Origin: a bacterium
GTDB lineage: Bacteria > Gemmatimonadota > Gemmatimonadetes > Longimicrobiales > RSA9
Direction of reading: 5' to 3'
Length of the DNA: 64,000 bases
Assembly (NCBI GenBank): GCA_003242735.1
Contig: QGVH01000018.1
Span: 1 to 64,000, forward strand
The notes under the pieces are model-generated. The model did not search any database and had not been told where the DNA came from. It saw only the letters and a list, made by a program, of their open reading frames with translations. This document shows, one piece after another, positions 16,904 through 26,077 of this stretch (position 1 is the stretch's first letter; every line of letters starts with the position of its first letter). Both the position numbers and the translations under genes were made by a program.

Positions 16904-17419
16904 ATGCGCGACTCGAGACACTACCTGCAGCTCGCGCTGTTCCTCGTGGCGATTCCGATCGCCGCGGCCGTGCTGTTCCGCTACGACGTCCTCGACTTCT
17001 TCGGCCAGGGGCCGGGGATGGAGCTGAGGGTGGACCTGTCGGAGCGCCGGCTGCGTGTGGTGGAAAACGGCAAGACCATCAAGACCTACGCCATCGCGGT
17101 CGGCCGGCCGAGCAACCCGACGCCGACCGGCAGGTTCCGCACGGGGCGCATCGAGTGGAACCCGTCGTGGAACCCGCCGAACTCGCCGTGGGCGCGGGGC
17201 ATGAAGCCGCGCAAGCCGGGCGACCCGCAGAACCCGATGCAGGGGGTGAAGATCTACTTCCGTGAGCCGGCGTACTACATCCACGGGACCAACGACCCGG
17301 CGTCGATCGGCCAGGCGGCGTCGCGCGGCTGCATCCGCATGACGCCGGACGACGCCCGTGAGCTGGCGCGGATGATCGAGAGGGCGGGCGGCAGCGTGCC
17401 GCTGATCATCAGCCCGTAA
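16904..17419 (+). CDS. L,D-transpeptidase (YkuD domain)
   Basis: A 171-residue envelope protein. A membrane anchor or signal segment (about residues 8-24) precedes a short linker and a YkuD catalytic domain from residue 39. The active-site signature is intact: His127 in IHGTND and Cys143 in SRGCIRM. Enzymes of this type make 3-3 peptidoglycan cross-links or attach proteins to peptidoglycan. The protein is at the short end of the family and has no separate peptidoglycan-binding domain. AAGGGAGG precedes the ATG at 16904. It is divergent from the histidine kinase (248-base gap) and followed by a strong hairpin. Confidence 0.9.
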   Translation: MRDSRHYLQLALFLVAIPIAAAVLFRYDVLDFFGQGPGMELRVDLSERRLRVVENGKTIKTYAIAVGRPSNPTPTGRFRTGRIEWNPSWNPPNSPWARGMKPRKPGDPQNPMQGVKIYFREPAYYIHGTNDPASIGQAASRGCIRMTPDDARELARMIERAGGSVPLIISP

Positions 17420-17420
17420 G

Positions 17421-17441
17421 GCGGGGGCGCTTCGCCCCCGC
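17421..17441 (+). terminator. hairpin after the L,D-transpeptidase
   Basis: A perfect nine-base stem, GCGGGGGCG with CGCCCCCGC, around a CTT loop, immediately after the stop codon at 17419. No U tract. Confidence 0.65.
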
Positions 17442-17579
17442 GCGTCTCGCGGCTCCGCGGGCTCGAGAGGGTCTCGCGGTCCCGGGCAGACCCGGCTGAG
17501 GACCTCCTGCGGGTACCGGCCGGTGGCGGTGACCTCGCCGCTCGCGCACAGCCGCGGAGATCGTCACGGCCGCCAGGCC

Positions 17580-17985
17580 GGGTACTCCCCGTTCCGAGAG
17601 AGATCGCGGACCTGACCGGGATCGCATCGACGATCACGTTCCACGGGCTCCCCGTGCCGACGATCCACCTGTGGTCGGGGGACCACGAGACCCCGGGCGC
17701 GAGACCGTGCCGACCGAGGCGATGCGCAGGTCCCCGGCGTCCGGGCGCACGAGCCTCAACGGGCCCAGGAAGCCCATCGCGTACGCGATCCATGCGCCGT
17801 CCGGCGACCAGCGCGGCGCGTACACTCCCATCTCCGGCCGGGCCTGGAAGTCCATCCACCGGCGAGGGGGGTCGTGTTCTCGCCGGCGAGGCCGGTTCCC
17901 GCTGCGGCACGTGGACGATTACGCGACGCGCGTACCCGAACGCTGGCTGCGCCACGACGGCGTCATGCTCCCGATGTACCAGAGC
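17580..17985 (-). pseudogene. TolB/PD40-like beta-propeller remnant
   Basis: Two PD40-type blade signatures in different frames: PRWSPDGAWIAYAMGFLG (frame ending at 17634) and VSWSPDHRWIVGTGSPWN (a second frame further downstream), with an upstream stretch (VVAQPAFGYARRVIVHVPQ) also out of register. WSPDG-A-I is the TolB-repeat hallmark. No start codon, signal peptide or complete domain remains, and at least two frameshifts are needed to join the pieces. The rest of 17420-18079 holds only the hairpin listed above. Confidence 0.5.
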
Positions 17986-18079
17986 GAAGCGCCGTGGCGT
18001 GGTCTCGCGGCGCACGAAGTGCGGCAGGACGAGTCGTGAGGGCTGAGCACCGTGACGACCCGGTCGTCCGGCGTGCCGG

Positions 18080-19006
18080 CTACGCGGCGCGCCGTTCCAT
18101 CACCGGTAGCGCTTCCTCCGGCGCCACCGGACGTGCATAGCGATCGAGCGCATCCGTGTACGCCTCGAAGAGCGTGGGCGGCGCGGCGACCTTGCGGCCC
18201 GCCACCATCTTCCTGAACTGGATCGCATTGACCAGCGCCTTGCCGCGGCTGTGATTGTTGAAGACGACGTCGACGACGTCGGTCGTGGGGTCGCGCGCGA
18301 TCTCCCGCGCACGCGAGGCCCACGTCCGCAGCTCCTCGGGCTCGTAGAGGTAGTCGTAGCGCGCACCGCCCGCGTCCTTGCGCCACCAGTCGCGGTAGTT
18401 GCGCCCGTGCACGCGCACGTAACCGACGCGCGCCGTGCTCCGCGCCGAGGGCCCGATGGACCGGCGGAACAGCGGCTGGTCGATGTTGACGAACCCGACG
18501 CCACGCTCGCCGAGCCACGCGTAGAACCCCGGATCGTTCCAGCTCTCGTGCCGCACCTCGACGACGAGCGGGTACTTGCGGAACGCCTTCACCAGGTCCG
18601 CGAGCCACTCGCGGTTCGCATCGTCGTTCTTGAACGACCAGGGGAACTGGATCAGGACAGCGCCGAGCTTTCCCGCCTGGTGGAGCGGGTCGAACCCGTT
18701 GCGCACACTGCGGACCTCGCCGAGCGTCCATGCTTCGGTGCGCTCGTGCGTGAAGCGGCGCCACAGTTTGGCCGTGTAGCGGAAATGGTCCAGGTCGCGC
18801 ACGCGCGCGGCCCACTTCTCCGCGACAGCGCTTCGCGGCGGCCGGTAGAACGTCGAATTGATCTCGATCAGGTCGATGTAGCCGGCGAGGTACCGGACCG
18901 GGTCGAAGCCGCGCGGCTTCGGCTGGGGGTAGACCACCCCGTTCCAGTCGGCGTAGTCCCAGCCGGCGACGCCCACGCGGATCGGGCTCATGGGGGTCGA
19001 GGGCAT
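18080..19006 (-). CDS. DUF72 family protein (TIM-barrel fold)
   Basis: A 308-residue soluble protein. DUF72 hallmarks are clear: RVGVAGWDYADWNGVVYP at the start, LIEINSTFYRPP, LGAVLIQFPWSFKND and VVEVRHESWNDPGFYAWL, with the late VFNNHSRGKALVNA segment. The fold is a TIM barrel related to the YecE proteins, whose biochemical role is not established. GGAGG lies before the ATG at 19006; a second ATG five codons in (MSPIRVG) is less well placed. It is divergent from the oxidase operon with a 197-base gap. Confidence 0.88.
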   Translation of the reverse strand: MPSTPMSPIRVGVAGWDYADWNGVVYPQPKPRGFDPVRYLAGYIDLIEINSTFYRPPRSAVAEKWAARVRDLDHFRYTAKLWRRFTHERTEAWTLGEVRSVRNGFDPLHQAGKLGAVLIQFPWSFKNDDANREWLADLVKAFRKYPLVVEVRHESWNDPGFYAWLGERGVGFVNIDQPLFRRSIGPSARSTARVGYVRVHGRNYRDWWRKDAGGARYDYLYEPEELRTWASRAREIARDPTTDVVDVVFNNHSRGKALVNAIQFRKMVAGRKVAAPPTLFEAYTDALDRYARPVAPEEALPVMERRAA

Positions 19007-19203
19007 GGCGGAACCTCCGTTCATGCGCAGAGGAGGGCTCGCGAGGAACATGCCGGGACCGTCTGGATGCGTGACGTGGCCTACACACCGCACGCGCCTG
19101 GCGTCTGATCCGTGGCTGGCATCGTGGGCGCGGGTGTCCAGGCTGCCCTGGGCGCAGATGTTGCACGCCGCCCGGCACTCTTCGCGGGGGCTGCGGAGGC
19201 AGG

Positions 19204-20244
19204 ATGCGCCGCTTCGCTCATCGTTCCGCCGCGTTCGTGCTGCCGGGGCGGCGTGCCGGGCGGGTGCTGTCAGCCGCGGCGCTCGCAGGCTGCGCCCCCA
19301 ACGCCCAGTCCGTGACCGCGCCGAACGGCCCGGCGGCCGAGCGGCTGCTCGAGCTGTCCTGGATCCTGTTCGCGATGGGCGGCGCGGTGTTCGCGCTCGT
19401 CGTGGTTCTCTTGTTGTACGCGATTTTCCGGCGGCACCGCCCACCACTGCCACCGTCGGCTGCCGCCGACCGGCGCGCCACGCGATGGATCGTGATCGGC
19501 GGCGTCGCGTTCCCCGGCGTCGTGTTGAGTGCGTTCTTCCCGTACGTGCTGCGGGTGCAGCGCGCGACGCAACGGCCGCCCGAGGATGCGGCGCTGACGA
19601 TCGAGGTGCGCGGGTATCGATGGTGGTGGGAGGTCCGGTATTTCTCGGATGATGGGCAGCCGGCGTTCGAGACGGCGAACGAGATCCGCATCCCGGTCGG
19701 CCAGCCGGTGCGGGTGCGGCTCACGTCGGCCGACGTGATCCACAGCTTCTGGGTGCCGCGGCTCCAGGGCAAGCTGGACATGATCCCGGGCCGCGTGAAC
19801 GAGACCTGGATCCAGGCGGACGCGCCGGGCGTGTACCGCGGCCAGTGCGCGGAGTACTGCGGCCACCAGCACGCGAAAATGGCGCTCCTGGTGGTCGCGG
19901 AGCCGCCGGATGCGTTCGCGGCGTGGCACGCGCGGCAGCTCCGGCCCGCGGCCGAGCCGTCCGACCCTCTCTCGGCACGCGGCCGGTCCATCTTCCTCGG
20001 GAGCGGATGCGCGGCCTGCCACACGATCCGCGGCACGCAGGCCGCAGGAACGCTCGGCCCCGACCTCACGCACGTCGGAGGCCGGCTCACGCTCGCGGCG
20101 GCGACGGTGGCGAACACGCCCGACCACCTGGGCGCCTGGATCGTCGACCCGCAGCGCATCAAGCCGGGCAGCCTCATGCCCGCCACGCCGCTCGCGCCTG
20201 CCGACCTCAGCGCACTCATCCACTATCTCACGATGCTGGAGTAG
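19204..20244 (+). CDS. coxB: cytochrome c oxidase subunit II with fused cytochrome c (caa3 type)
   Basis: A 346-residue membrane-anchored periplasmic subunit. It has a signal or lipoprotein-like N-terminus (AALAGC near residue 30), two membrane helices (about 50-73 and 95-115), the cupredoxin domain with the CuA site (HSFWVPRL, then CAEYCGHQHAKM), and a C-terminal cytochrome c domain with the haem motif CAACH and a likely axial Met in SLMPAT. It receives electrons from soluble carriers or complex III and passes them to CuA and subunit I. The fused cytochrome is the mark of caa3 oxidases. GGAGG is upstream. It is the first gene of the operon; subunit I starts six bases after its stop. Confidence 0.95.
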   Translation: MRRFAHRSAAFVLPGRRAGRVLSAAALAGCAPNAQSVTAPNGPAAERLLELSWILFAMGGAVFALVVVLLLYAIFRRHRPPLPPSAAADRRATRWIVIGGVAFPGVVLSAFFPYVLRVQRATQRPPEDAALTIEVRGYRWWWEVRYFSDDGQPAFETANEIRIPVGQPVRVRLTSADVIHSFWVPRLQGKLDMIPGRVNETWIQADAPGVYRGQCAEYCGHQHAKMALLVVAEPPDAFAAWHARQLRPAAEPSDPLSARGRSIFLGSGCAACHTIRGTQAAGTLGPDLTHVGGRLTLAAATVANTPDHLGAWIVDPQRIKPGSLMPATPLAPADLSALIHYLTMLE

Positions 20245-20250
20245 CCGGCC

Positions 20251-22776
20251 GTGAGCACCGCACCGGCAGCCAGGCCTCGCGGTGAGGACCGGCTCCAGCG
20301 CTTCGAGCAGGCGTGGGCGAGCCCGCCGGGGCTGGACGGCATCATCCGGGAGATCAACAACATCCCGGTCGCGCACCGCTACATGGCCACCGCGTTCGCG
20401 TTCTTCCTCGTCGCGGGTGTGTTCGCCATCGTGATCCGCACGCAGCTCGCGCGGCCGGAGAACACGCTGCTCGGCCCGGAGGCGTACAACCAGCTCTTCA
20501 CCATGCACGGGACGGCGATGATGTTCCTGTTCGTCATCCCGTTCACCGAGGCGCTGGCGACGTACATGCTGCCGCTGATGCTAGGCACGCGCGATCTCCC
20601 CTTCCCCCGGCTGACGGCGCTGAGCTACTGGACCTTCCTCTTCGGCGGGCTGTTCATCTTCAGCAGCTTCTTCTTCGGCCTCGCGCCGGATGGCGGCTGG
20701 TTCGCGTACGTCCCGCTCACCAACCGCGAGTACTCGTCCGGCCTGAACATGGACTTCTGGGACATCGGTCTGAGCGTCGCGGAGATCGCGGCGATGGGCG
20801 CGGCCGCCGAGCTGATCGTCGCGGTGCTGCGGATGCGCGCGCCGGGCATGGCGCTTCATCGCATCCCCGTGTTCGCGTGGTCGATGCTGATCGTCGCCTT
20901 CATGATCATCTTCGCCTTCACGCCGCTGATCGTCGGCACGGCGATGCTCGAGCTCGACCGCAAGGGGTTCACGGCGTTCTTCAAGCCCGAAGCGGGCGGC
21001 GAGCCGCTGCTGTGGCAGCACCTGTTCTGGGTGTTCGGCCACCCCGAGGTCTACATCATGTTCCTGCCGGCGGTCGGAATCGCGACGCAGGTCGTGCAGG
21101 TGTTCGCGCGCCGGCCGGTCGTGAGCTACACGCTGGTGGTGCTAGCGCTGCTCACGACGGCGTTCATCGGCTTCGGGCTGTGGGTACACCACATGTTCAC
21201 GACCGGGCTCTCCCCCGCGGCCATGGGTCTGTTCGCCGCCGCCAGCTTCCTCATCGCGATCCCCAGCGGTATCCAGATCTTCAGCTGGATCGCGACGTTG
21301 TGGACGGGGCGGCCGGTCTGGCGCACGCCGCTGCTCTTCGTCGTCGGAAGCATCGTCATCTTCGTGGCGGGCGGGCTGACGGGCGTGATGGTGGGGGTGC
21401 CGGCGTTCGACGCGCAGGCCCACGACACGTACTTCGTGGTTGCGCACTTCCACTACGTCCTGATCGGCGGCGTGGTCTTCCCGCTCTTCGCGGGGCTGCA
21501 CTACTGGCTGCCGAAGATCACCGGCCGGATGCTGGACGAGCGGCTCGGCAAGTGGAACTTCTGGCTGATGTTCATCGGCTTCAACGTCGCGTTCTTCCCT
21601 ATGCACATCGCGGGGCTGCTCGGCATGCCCCGGCGCGTGTACACGTACCCGGCCGAGCTGGGGCTGGGCGGCGTGAACCTGGTCTCGACGATCGGCGCGT
21701 ACGGCTTCGCGATCGGCGTCGCGCTGCTGCTGGCCAACCTGCTGCTGAGCCTCCGGCGCGGGCGGCCGGCCGGCGCCGACCCGTGGGAAGCGGATACGCT
21801 CGAGTGGTCCGAGACGTCGCCGCCGCCGGCCGCCCAGTTCCGCCGGATCCCGGTGGTGCGTTCGCGGCACCCGTTGTGGGAGCAAGGCTCGCTGGATCCG
21901 CAGGACGCGTGGACGGAGCAGTTGCTCGAGCCGCTGGACACCGCGCCCGGCGGCTGGCGCGGCGCGCTGGTGGTCACGATGCTGGATGCGCGGCCGCTCG
22001 CGGTCGTGCACGTGCCAGGCCCAACGATTTGGCCTTTCGCCATGTCCGTGGGCTTCCTGGTCCTGTTCGTGGGTGCGTTGCTCGAGGATCTCTTTCTTCT
22101 CGGCATCGGCAGTGCGATCACGCTGGGCTGCCTCGTGGGCTGGTTCTGGCCCTCGAAGACGGAGAGCACGGCGCTCGAGGAGTACGGCGGGGAATCGGGC
22201 GGGGACAGGCTGCCCCTCGCCGTGGCAGGGCCGCTCGCCAACGGCGCCTGGGGCACGGGCATCCTGCTGCTGGTGCTGCTGACGGCGCTGGTCACGCTCA
22301 TTGCGAGCTTCTTCTACCTCGCCGATGAATCCATCGGGCGGCCGGCGGACGCACCGGACCTGGGCTTGCCCGGCCTCGCGACCGGCGTGGCCGCCACGCT
22401 CGCGGCCGCGGGTTCCATCGTCCTGCGGAGCGCGGTGCGGCCGGCTCGCGTGACGCAGCGGCGCCTCGCGACGCTGGCGGTGCTCGGGCTCGGCGCGACG
22501 TTCATTGCCCTGACCGCCGCCTCCGCACTGGAAACCGGTCTCTCGCCCGCGTCGAGCGCGTACGACTCCGCGTTCGTCGGGCTGCTCGGGTTCCAGTGGA
22601 CCGTGATGCTGGTGCTCCTGGCGATGATGGGGGCAGCGACGTTGTGGGCGTGGCGGGCGCCGCGCGACCCGCGCGGCCGCGGCGTCGCGTTCAACGCGGC
22701 ACTGGTCGCGCTGTTCGCGGCGCCGAGCTGGCTCGCCGTGTTCCTCACCCTCTACGTCACGCCGAGGCTCGGGTAG
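20251..22776 (+). CDS. coxA: cytochrome c oxidase subunit I/III fusion
   Basis: An 841-residue haem-copper oxidase core. All ligands are present: His86 (TMHGTAMM) for low-spin haem, His264 and cross-linked Tyr268 with Glu266 in GHPEVY, His313-His314 (HHMF) for CuB, and His399/His401 (AHFHY) for the two haems. Glu266 marks an A1-type enzyme. After the 12-helix core (to about 500), a linker leads to a helix pair around 590-625 (subunit IV-like) and a five-helix subunit III-like part to the end (NGAWGTGILLLVLL, GFQWTVMLVLL). This I/III fusion occurs in Thermus caa3 oxidase. The start is GTG at 20251, translationally coupled to coxB. It reduces oxygen to water while pumping protons. Confidence 0.93.
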   Translation: MSTAPAARPRGEDRLQRFEQAWASPPGLDGIIREINNIPVAHRYMATAFAFFLVAGVFAIVIRTQLARPENTLLGPEAYNQLFTMHGTAMMFLFVIPFTEALATYMLPLMLGTRDLPFPRLTALSYWTFLFGGLFIFSSFFFGLAPDGGWFAYVPLTNREYSSGLNMDFWDIGLSVAEIAAMGAAAELIVAVLRMRAPGMALHRIPVFAWSMLIVAFMIIFAFTPLIVGTAMLELDRKGFTAFFKPEAGGEPLLWQHLFWVFGHPEVYIMFLPAVGIATQVVQVFARRPVVSYTLVVLALLTTAFIGFGLWVHHMFTTGLSPAAMGLFAAASFLIAIPSGIQIFSWIATLWTGRPVWRTPLLFVVGSIVIFVAGGLTGVMVGVPAFDAQAHDTYFVVAHFHYVLIGGVVFPLFAGLHYWLPKITGRMLDERLGKWNFWLMFIGFNVAFFPMHIAGLLGMPRRVYTYPAELGLGGVNLVSTIGAYGFAIGVALLLANLLLSLRRGRPAGADPWEADTLEWSETSPPPAAQFRRIPVVRSRHPLWEQGSLDPQDAWTEQLLEPLDTAPGGWRGALVVTMLDARPLAVVHVPGPTIWPFAMSVGFLVLFVGALLEDLFLLGIGSAITLGCLVGWFWPSKTESTALEEYGGESGGDRLPLAVAGPLANGAWGTGILLLVLLTALVTLIASFFYLADESIGRPADAPDLGLPGLATGVAATLAAAGSIVLRSAVRPARVTQRRLATLAVLGLGATFIALTAASALETGLSPASSAYDSAFVGLLGFQWTVMLVLLAMMGAATLWAWRAPRDPRGRGVAFNAALVALFAAPSWLAVFLTLYVTPRLG

Positions 22777-22779
22777 CCC

Positions 22780-23214
22780 ATGGGCGCGGGGACCAGACGG
22801 GCACGGGACACCGGCGGCGAGCCGCGCCTCGGCCGGGGCCGGCTCTTCTTTGCCGTGTTCGGCGCCGCGATCGCGTGGTCGCTGCACCTGCTCATGAGCT
22901 ACCTCATCATCGCGACGTTCTGCAACACCGGCTGGCCGGGCCTGCGCGTCGCACTCGTGGCCACGACGCTCCTCAGCGCCGCCGGCGCCGCTGCATCCGG
23001 CGTCGTCGCCTACCGCACCTGGCGCGCGCACGTGGGCGGCCAGGCGTGGGACGCTGCGCTGCGCGATCCCCACGGCCGCGCCACCGGGTTCCTGCTGGTC
23101 ATGGGGATGGTCGCCGCCGGCCTGTTCCTCCTCTTCATCCTGCTCGGCGGCCTGCCGCCGTTCCTGCTGCCCGGGTGCGGACCGGGGGTGCAGGTCGCCG
23201 CGGCTGCCGCGTGA
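22780..23214 (+). CDS. small membrane protein of the oxidase operon
   Basis: A 144-residue protein with four predicted membrane helices: about 24-46, 53-78, 102-122 and a shorter one toward the end (LFILLGGLPPFLLPGC). The ATG at 22780 is three bases after the stop of the subunit I/III gene, so it is co-translated. Such four-helix proteins often close oxidase operons and may be an assembly factor or accessory subunit. No sequence family is recognised. One conserved-looking His lies in the first helix (WSLHLLMSY), a possible haem or metal contact, but this is speculation. Confidence 0.75.
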   Translation: MGAGTRRARDTGGEPRLGRGRLFFAVFGAAIAWSLHLLMSYLIIATFCNTGWPGLRVALVATTLLSAAGAAASGVVAYRTWRAHVGGQAWDAALRDPHGRATGFLLVMGMVAAGLFLLFILLGGLPPFLLPGCGPGVQVAAAAA

Positions 23215-23218
23215 GACG

Positions 23219-23253
23219 CAGGCCCCCACGACCGACCCGGGGACAGGGGCCTG
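23219..23253 (+). terminator. hairpin after the oxidase operon
   Basis: CAGGCCCC (23219-23226) pairs with GGGGCCTG (23246-23253) around a 19-base loop, directly after the last stop codon. No U tract; moderate support. Confidence 0.4.
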
Positions 23254-23390
23254 GGCCCGCACGCGACCGCCCGGGAACGGGCCCGGCGAGCGGCCGGGCA
23301 GCGCGTCCCCGCCTTCCCTCCCGGCCCGAAGGCGCTATCTTGCCCCGCAGTCATGGACCCCACGTTTTCGGTGACACGGAGAAGCAGCGT

Positions 23391-25748
23391 ATGAGCTACG
23401 GCACCGGCCGCACGCCCGCACGTCGGATCATCGTGCGGGCCTCCTTCCTCGCCTTGCTGCTCGCCGCCACGCCGCTCGCCGGCCAGGAGCGGCGGCAGCT
23501 CACCGCCGAGGACTACGCACGCGCCGAGCGCTTCCTCCCGGCCAACGTCGCGCCGCTGGTCACGAACGTGGCTGGCTCGCCCACCTGGTTGTCGGACGGC
23601 CGCTTCTGGTACAGGCTGCGCACTCACGACGGCGTGCAGTACATGCTGGTCGACCCGGCCCGTGGTCGGCAGGCCACCGCGTTCGACCACGCTCGACTCG
23701 CCTCCGCGCTGTCCGCGGCGACGGGCGCCCGCGTGGAGCCCACGGCCCTCGCCATCCAGGACCTCCTCTTCACCGGAGGCCGGCGCGAGGTCGCGGCCAC
23801 CGTCCGGGGGCAGCGCTGGACGTGCGACGTGGCGGCATACACCTGCGCCGCGGTGGACACGACCCGTCCGCCGTTCCCGCCACCGCCCAATTCGGTGACG
23901 TCGCCCGACGGGCGCTGGGCCGCGTACATCCGGGACCACAACCTGTGGGTCAGGGACCTGCACACGGGCGAGGACCGGCAGCTCACGACGGACGGCGTCG
24001 AGGACTTCGGCTACGCCACCAACAACGCCGGCTGGTACCGGAGCGATCTGCCCGTGCTGCTCTGGTCGCCGGACTCCAAGAAGATCGCCACGTTCCAGCA
24101 CGACGCCCGCGGCGTGAGCATGATGTACCTGGTGAGAGCAAACGTCGGCGCGCCGCAGCTCGAGGCGTGGCGGTACCCGTTCCCCTCGGACACCGTGGTC
24201 TTCCGGATCCACCGCGTCATCATCGAGGTCGAGACCGGGCGCGTCATCCGGCTGCAGATGCCGCCCGACGCGCATCGGTCCACCATCAACGACCACATCG
24301 CCGAAGGCAGCCGGTTCCTGGATGTGCAGTGGTATCCGGACGCATCGCACCTGGCGTTCGTCAGCTCATCGCGCGACCACAAGCATGCGATCCTGCGCAT
24401 CGCGAACGCCTCGACGGGCGAGGTGCGCACGGTCCTGGAGGAGCGGTCGCCGACGCAGTTCCAGTCCGGGATCGCGGCGTTGGGCGTGTCCAACTGGCGG
24501 GTGCTGCCCGCGTCCAACGAGGTGCTCTGGTGGTCCCAGCGGGATGACTGGGGGCACCTCTACCTGTACGACCTGCGTACGGGCCAGTTGAAGCACCAGA
24601 TCACCCGCGGCAACTGGAACGTCGCCGCGCTGCTCCACGTGGATGAGAAGAACCGCGTGCTCTACTTCACCGGCGTCGGCCGCGAAGAGGGGCGCGATCC
24701 TTACTTCCAGCACTTCTACCGCATTGGCATGGACGGCCGCGGACTGCGGCTGCTCACGCCGGAGAACGCGAACCACAACATCGAGGTCTCGCCGGACGGC
24801 GAGTACTTCGTGGACACATACTCGACGCCGGTGGAGCCGCCGGTGACCGTCGTTCGCCGCATGCGTGACGGCCGCCTGATGACCGAGCTCGCCCGCGCGG
24901 ACATCTCGCGCCTGCTCGCGATCGGCTGGAAGCCGCCCACGCCCATCGTGGTCAAGGCCCGGGATGGCAAGACGGACCTCTACGGACTGATGTTCACGCC
25001 CACGCAGCTCGACAGCACGGCGAAGTACCCGATCGTCAACTACATCTACCCTGGCCCGTGGAACAGCAGCGTGGGCTCGCGGAACTTCATGCCCGCGCGC
25101 CGCGACCACCAGGCGATGGCGGAGCTGGGCTTCGTCGTCGTCGCCATCGACGGGATGGGCACCGAGTGGCGCTCCAAGTCGTTCGCCGACTTCTACTACG
25201 GCAACATGGCCGACAACACCATCCCCGACCAGATCGCGGGCATGCGCCAGCTCGCGGAACGCTACCCGTGGATCGACATCGAGCGGGCGGGCATTTGGGG
25301 CCATTCGGGCGGCGGGTTCGCCACGGCGGCTGCGATGTTCCGCTACCCCGACTTCTTCAAGGTCGGCGTCGCCCAGGCCGGCAACCACGACAACCGCAGC
25401 TACGAGGACGACTGGGGCGAGCGGTTCATGCCGCCCTACGAGCGCACGAACGGGAGCGACAACTGGGCGATCCAGGCGAACCAGCTCGTGGCTCAGAACC
25501 TGCGCGGCAAGCTGCTGCTGGCCCACGGCGCGATGGACGACAACGTGTCGATCTACAACACGTACCTGGTGGTGGATGCGCTGATCAAGGCGAACAAGGA
25601 CTTCGACCTGATCGTCTTCCCGTACGCGCGGCACGGCTTCGGCGTGGACGACAACTACATGACGCGGCGCCGCTGGGACTACTTCGTCAAGCACCTCCTG
25701 GGCGCGGAGCCGCCGAAGGAGTACCGGATCGGCGGGCCGCGGAGCTAA
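23391..25748 (+). CDS. S9 family peptidase (dipeptidyl peptidase IV-like)
   Basis: A 785-residue exported protease. A signal peptide (ASFLALLLAATPLAG) is followed by the eight-bladed DPPIV N-terminal propeller (residues about 60-520; a visible blade is NSVTSPDGRWAAYIRDHNLWV) and an alpha/beta hydrolase domain. The triad is complete: Ser639 in GHSGGGF, the Asp of DDN at 716-718, and His748 in ARHGFG. Members clip Xaa-Pro or similar dipeptides from peptide N-termini in the periplasm. GGAG precedes the ATG at 23391; the open frame extends far upstream, overlapping the previous gene, but has no better start. It appears to be a single-gene unit. Confidence 0.93.
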   Translation: MSYGTGRTPARRIIVRASFLALLLAATPLAGQERRQLTAEDYARAERFLPANVAPLVTNVAGSPTWLSDGRFWYRLRTHDGVQYMLVDPARGRQATAFDHARLASALSAATGARVEPTALAIQDLLFTGGRREVAATVRGQRWTCDVAAYTCAAVDTTRPPFPPPPNSVTSPDGRWAAYIRDHNLWVRDLHTGEDRQLTTDGVEDFGYATNNAGWYRSDLPVLLWSPDSKKIATFQHDARGVSMMYLVRANVGAPQLEAWRYPFPSDTVVFRIHRVIIEVETGRVIRLQMPPDAHRSTINDHIAEGSRFLDVQWYPDASHLAFVSSSRDHKHAILRIANASTGEVRTVLEERSPTQFQSGIAALGVSNWRVLPASNEVLWWSQRDDWGHLYLYDLRTGQLKHQITRGNWNVAALLHVDEKNRVLYFTGVGREEGRDPYFQHFYRIGMDGRGLRLLTPENANHNIEVSPDGEYFVDTYSTPVEPPVTVVRRMRDGRLMTELARADISRLLAIGWKPPTPIVVKARDGKTDLYGLMFTPTQLDSTAKYPIVNYIYPGPWNSSVGSRNFMPARRDHQAMAELGFVVVAIDGMGTEWRSKSFADFYYGNMADNTIPDQIAGMRQLAERYPWIDIERAGIWGHSGGGFATAAAMFRYPDFFKVGVAQAGNHDNRSYEDDWGERFMPPYERTNGSDNWAIQANQLVAQNLRGKLLLAHGAMDDNVSIYNTYLVVDALIKANKDFDLIVFPYARHGFGVDDNYMTRRRWDYFVKHLLGAEPPKEYRIGGPRS

Positions 25749-26077
25749 GCGGGGCGGTCGTCGCCTCGCAGGCCGCGGTACCGGAGTCCGTAAGGGGGGT
25801 TCGCTGGGTCCGCGCGGCGGTGGTCGTCGCCACCGGCCGCCGCGCAGCCGGCGACAACGGCGATCGTGACAGCGGCTCCGTTCGTCGCCGAACAACGAGC
25901 TGTCCGAGGTCTCACGCTCGGACAACCTCACGAGCCAGATGTTCCCGCGCTTCCCCGCCTCAGCATCCGGGCTCCGCTCCGCCTCGAGCCCTTCTGATGC
26001 CTTGCGGCCCGTTCAAGCGTATATATTTTTTCAGAAATACCGCCTTACTGGCCGAAATGCCAAGCTGGGCCAATAAG
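25749..26077. other. intergenic region with an AT-rich patch
   Basis: 329 bases. The only marked feature is an AT-rich run at about 26020-26040 (GTATATATTTTTTCAGAAAT), very unlike the surroundings. It may contain the promoter of the three-gene block that follows or the left edge of inserted DNA. No gene seen. Confidence 0.5.

Noticed and set aside
21142-23262. Leftward 706-codon open frame opposite the oxidase genes
   Set aside because: Low-complexity Arg/Glu/Gln-rich product that mirrors membrane helices on the other strand; no ribosome site.
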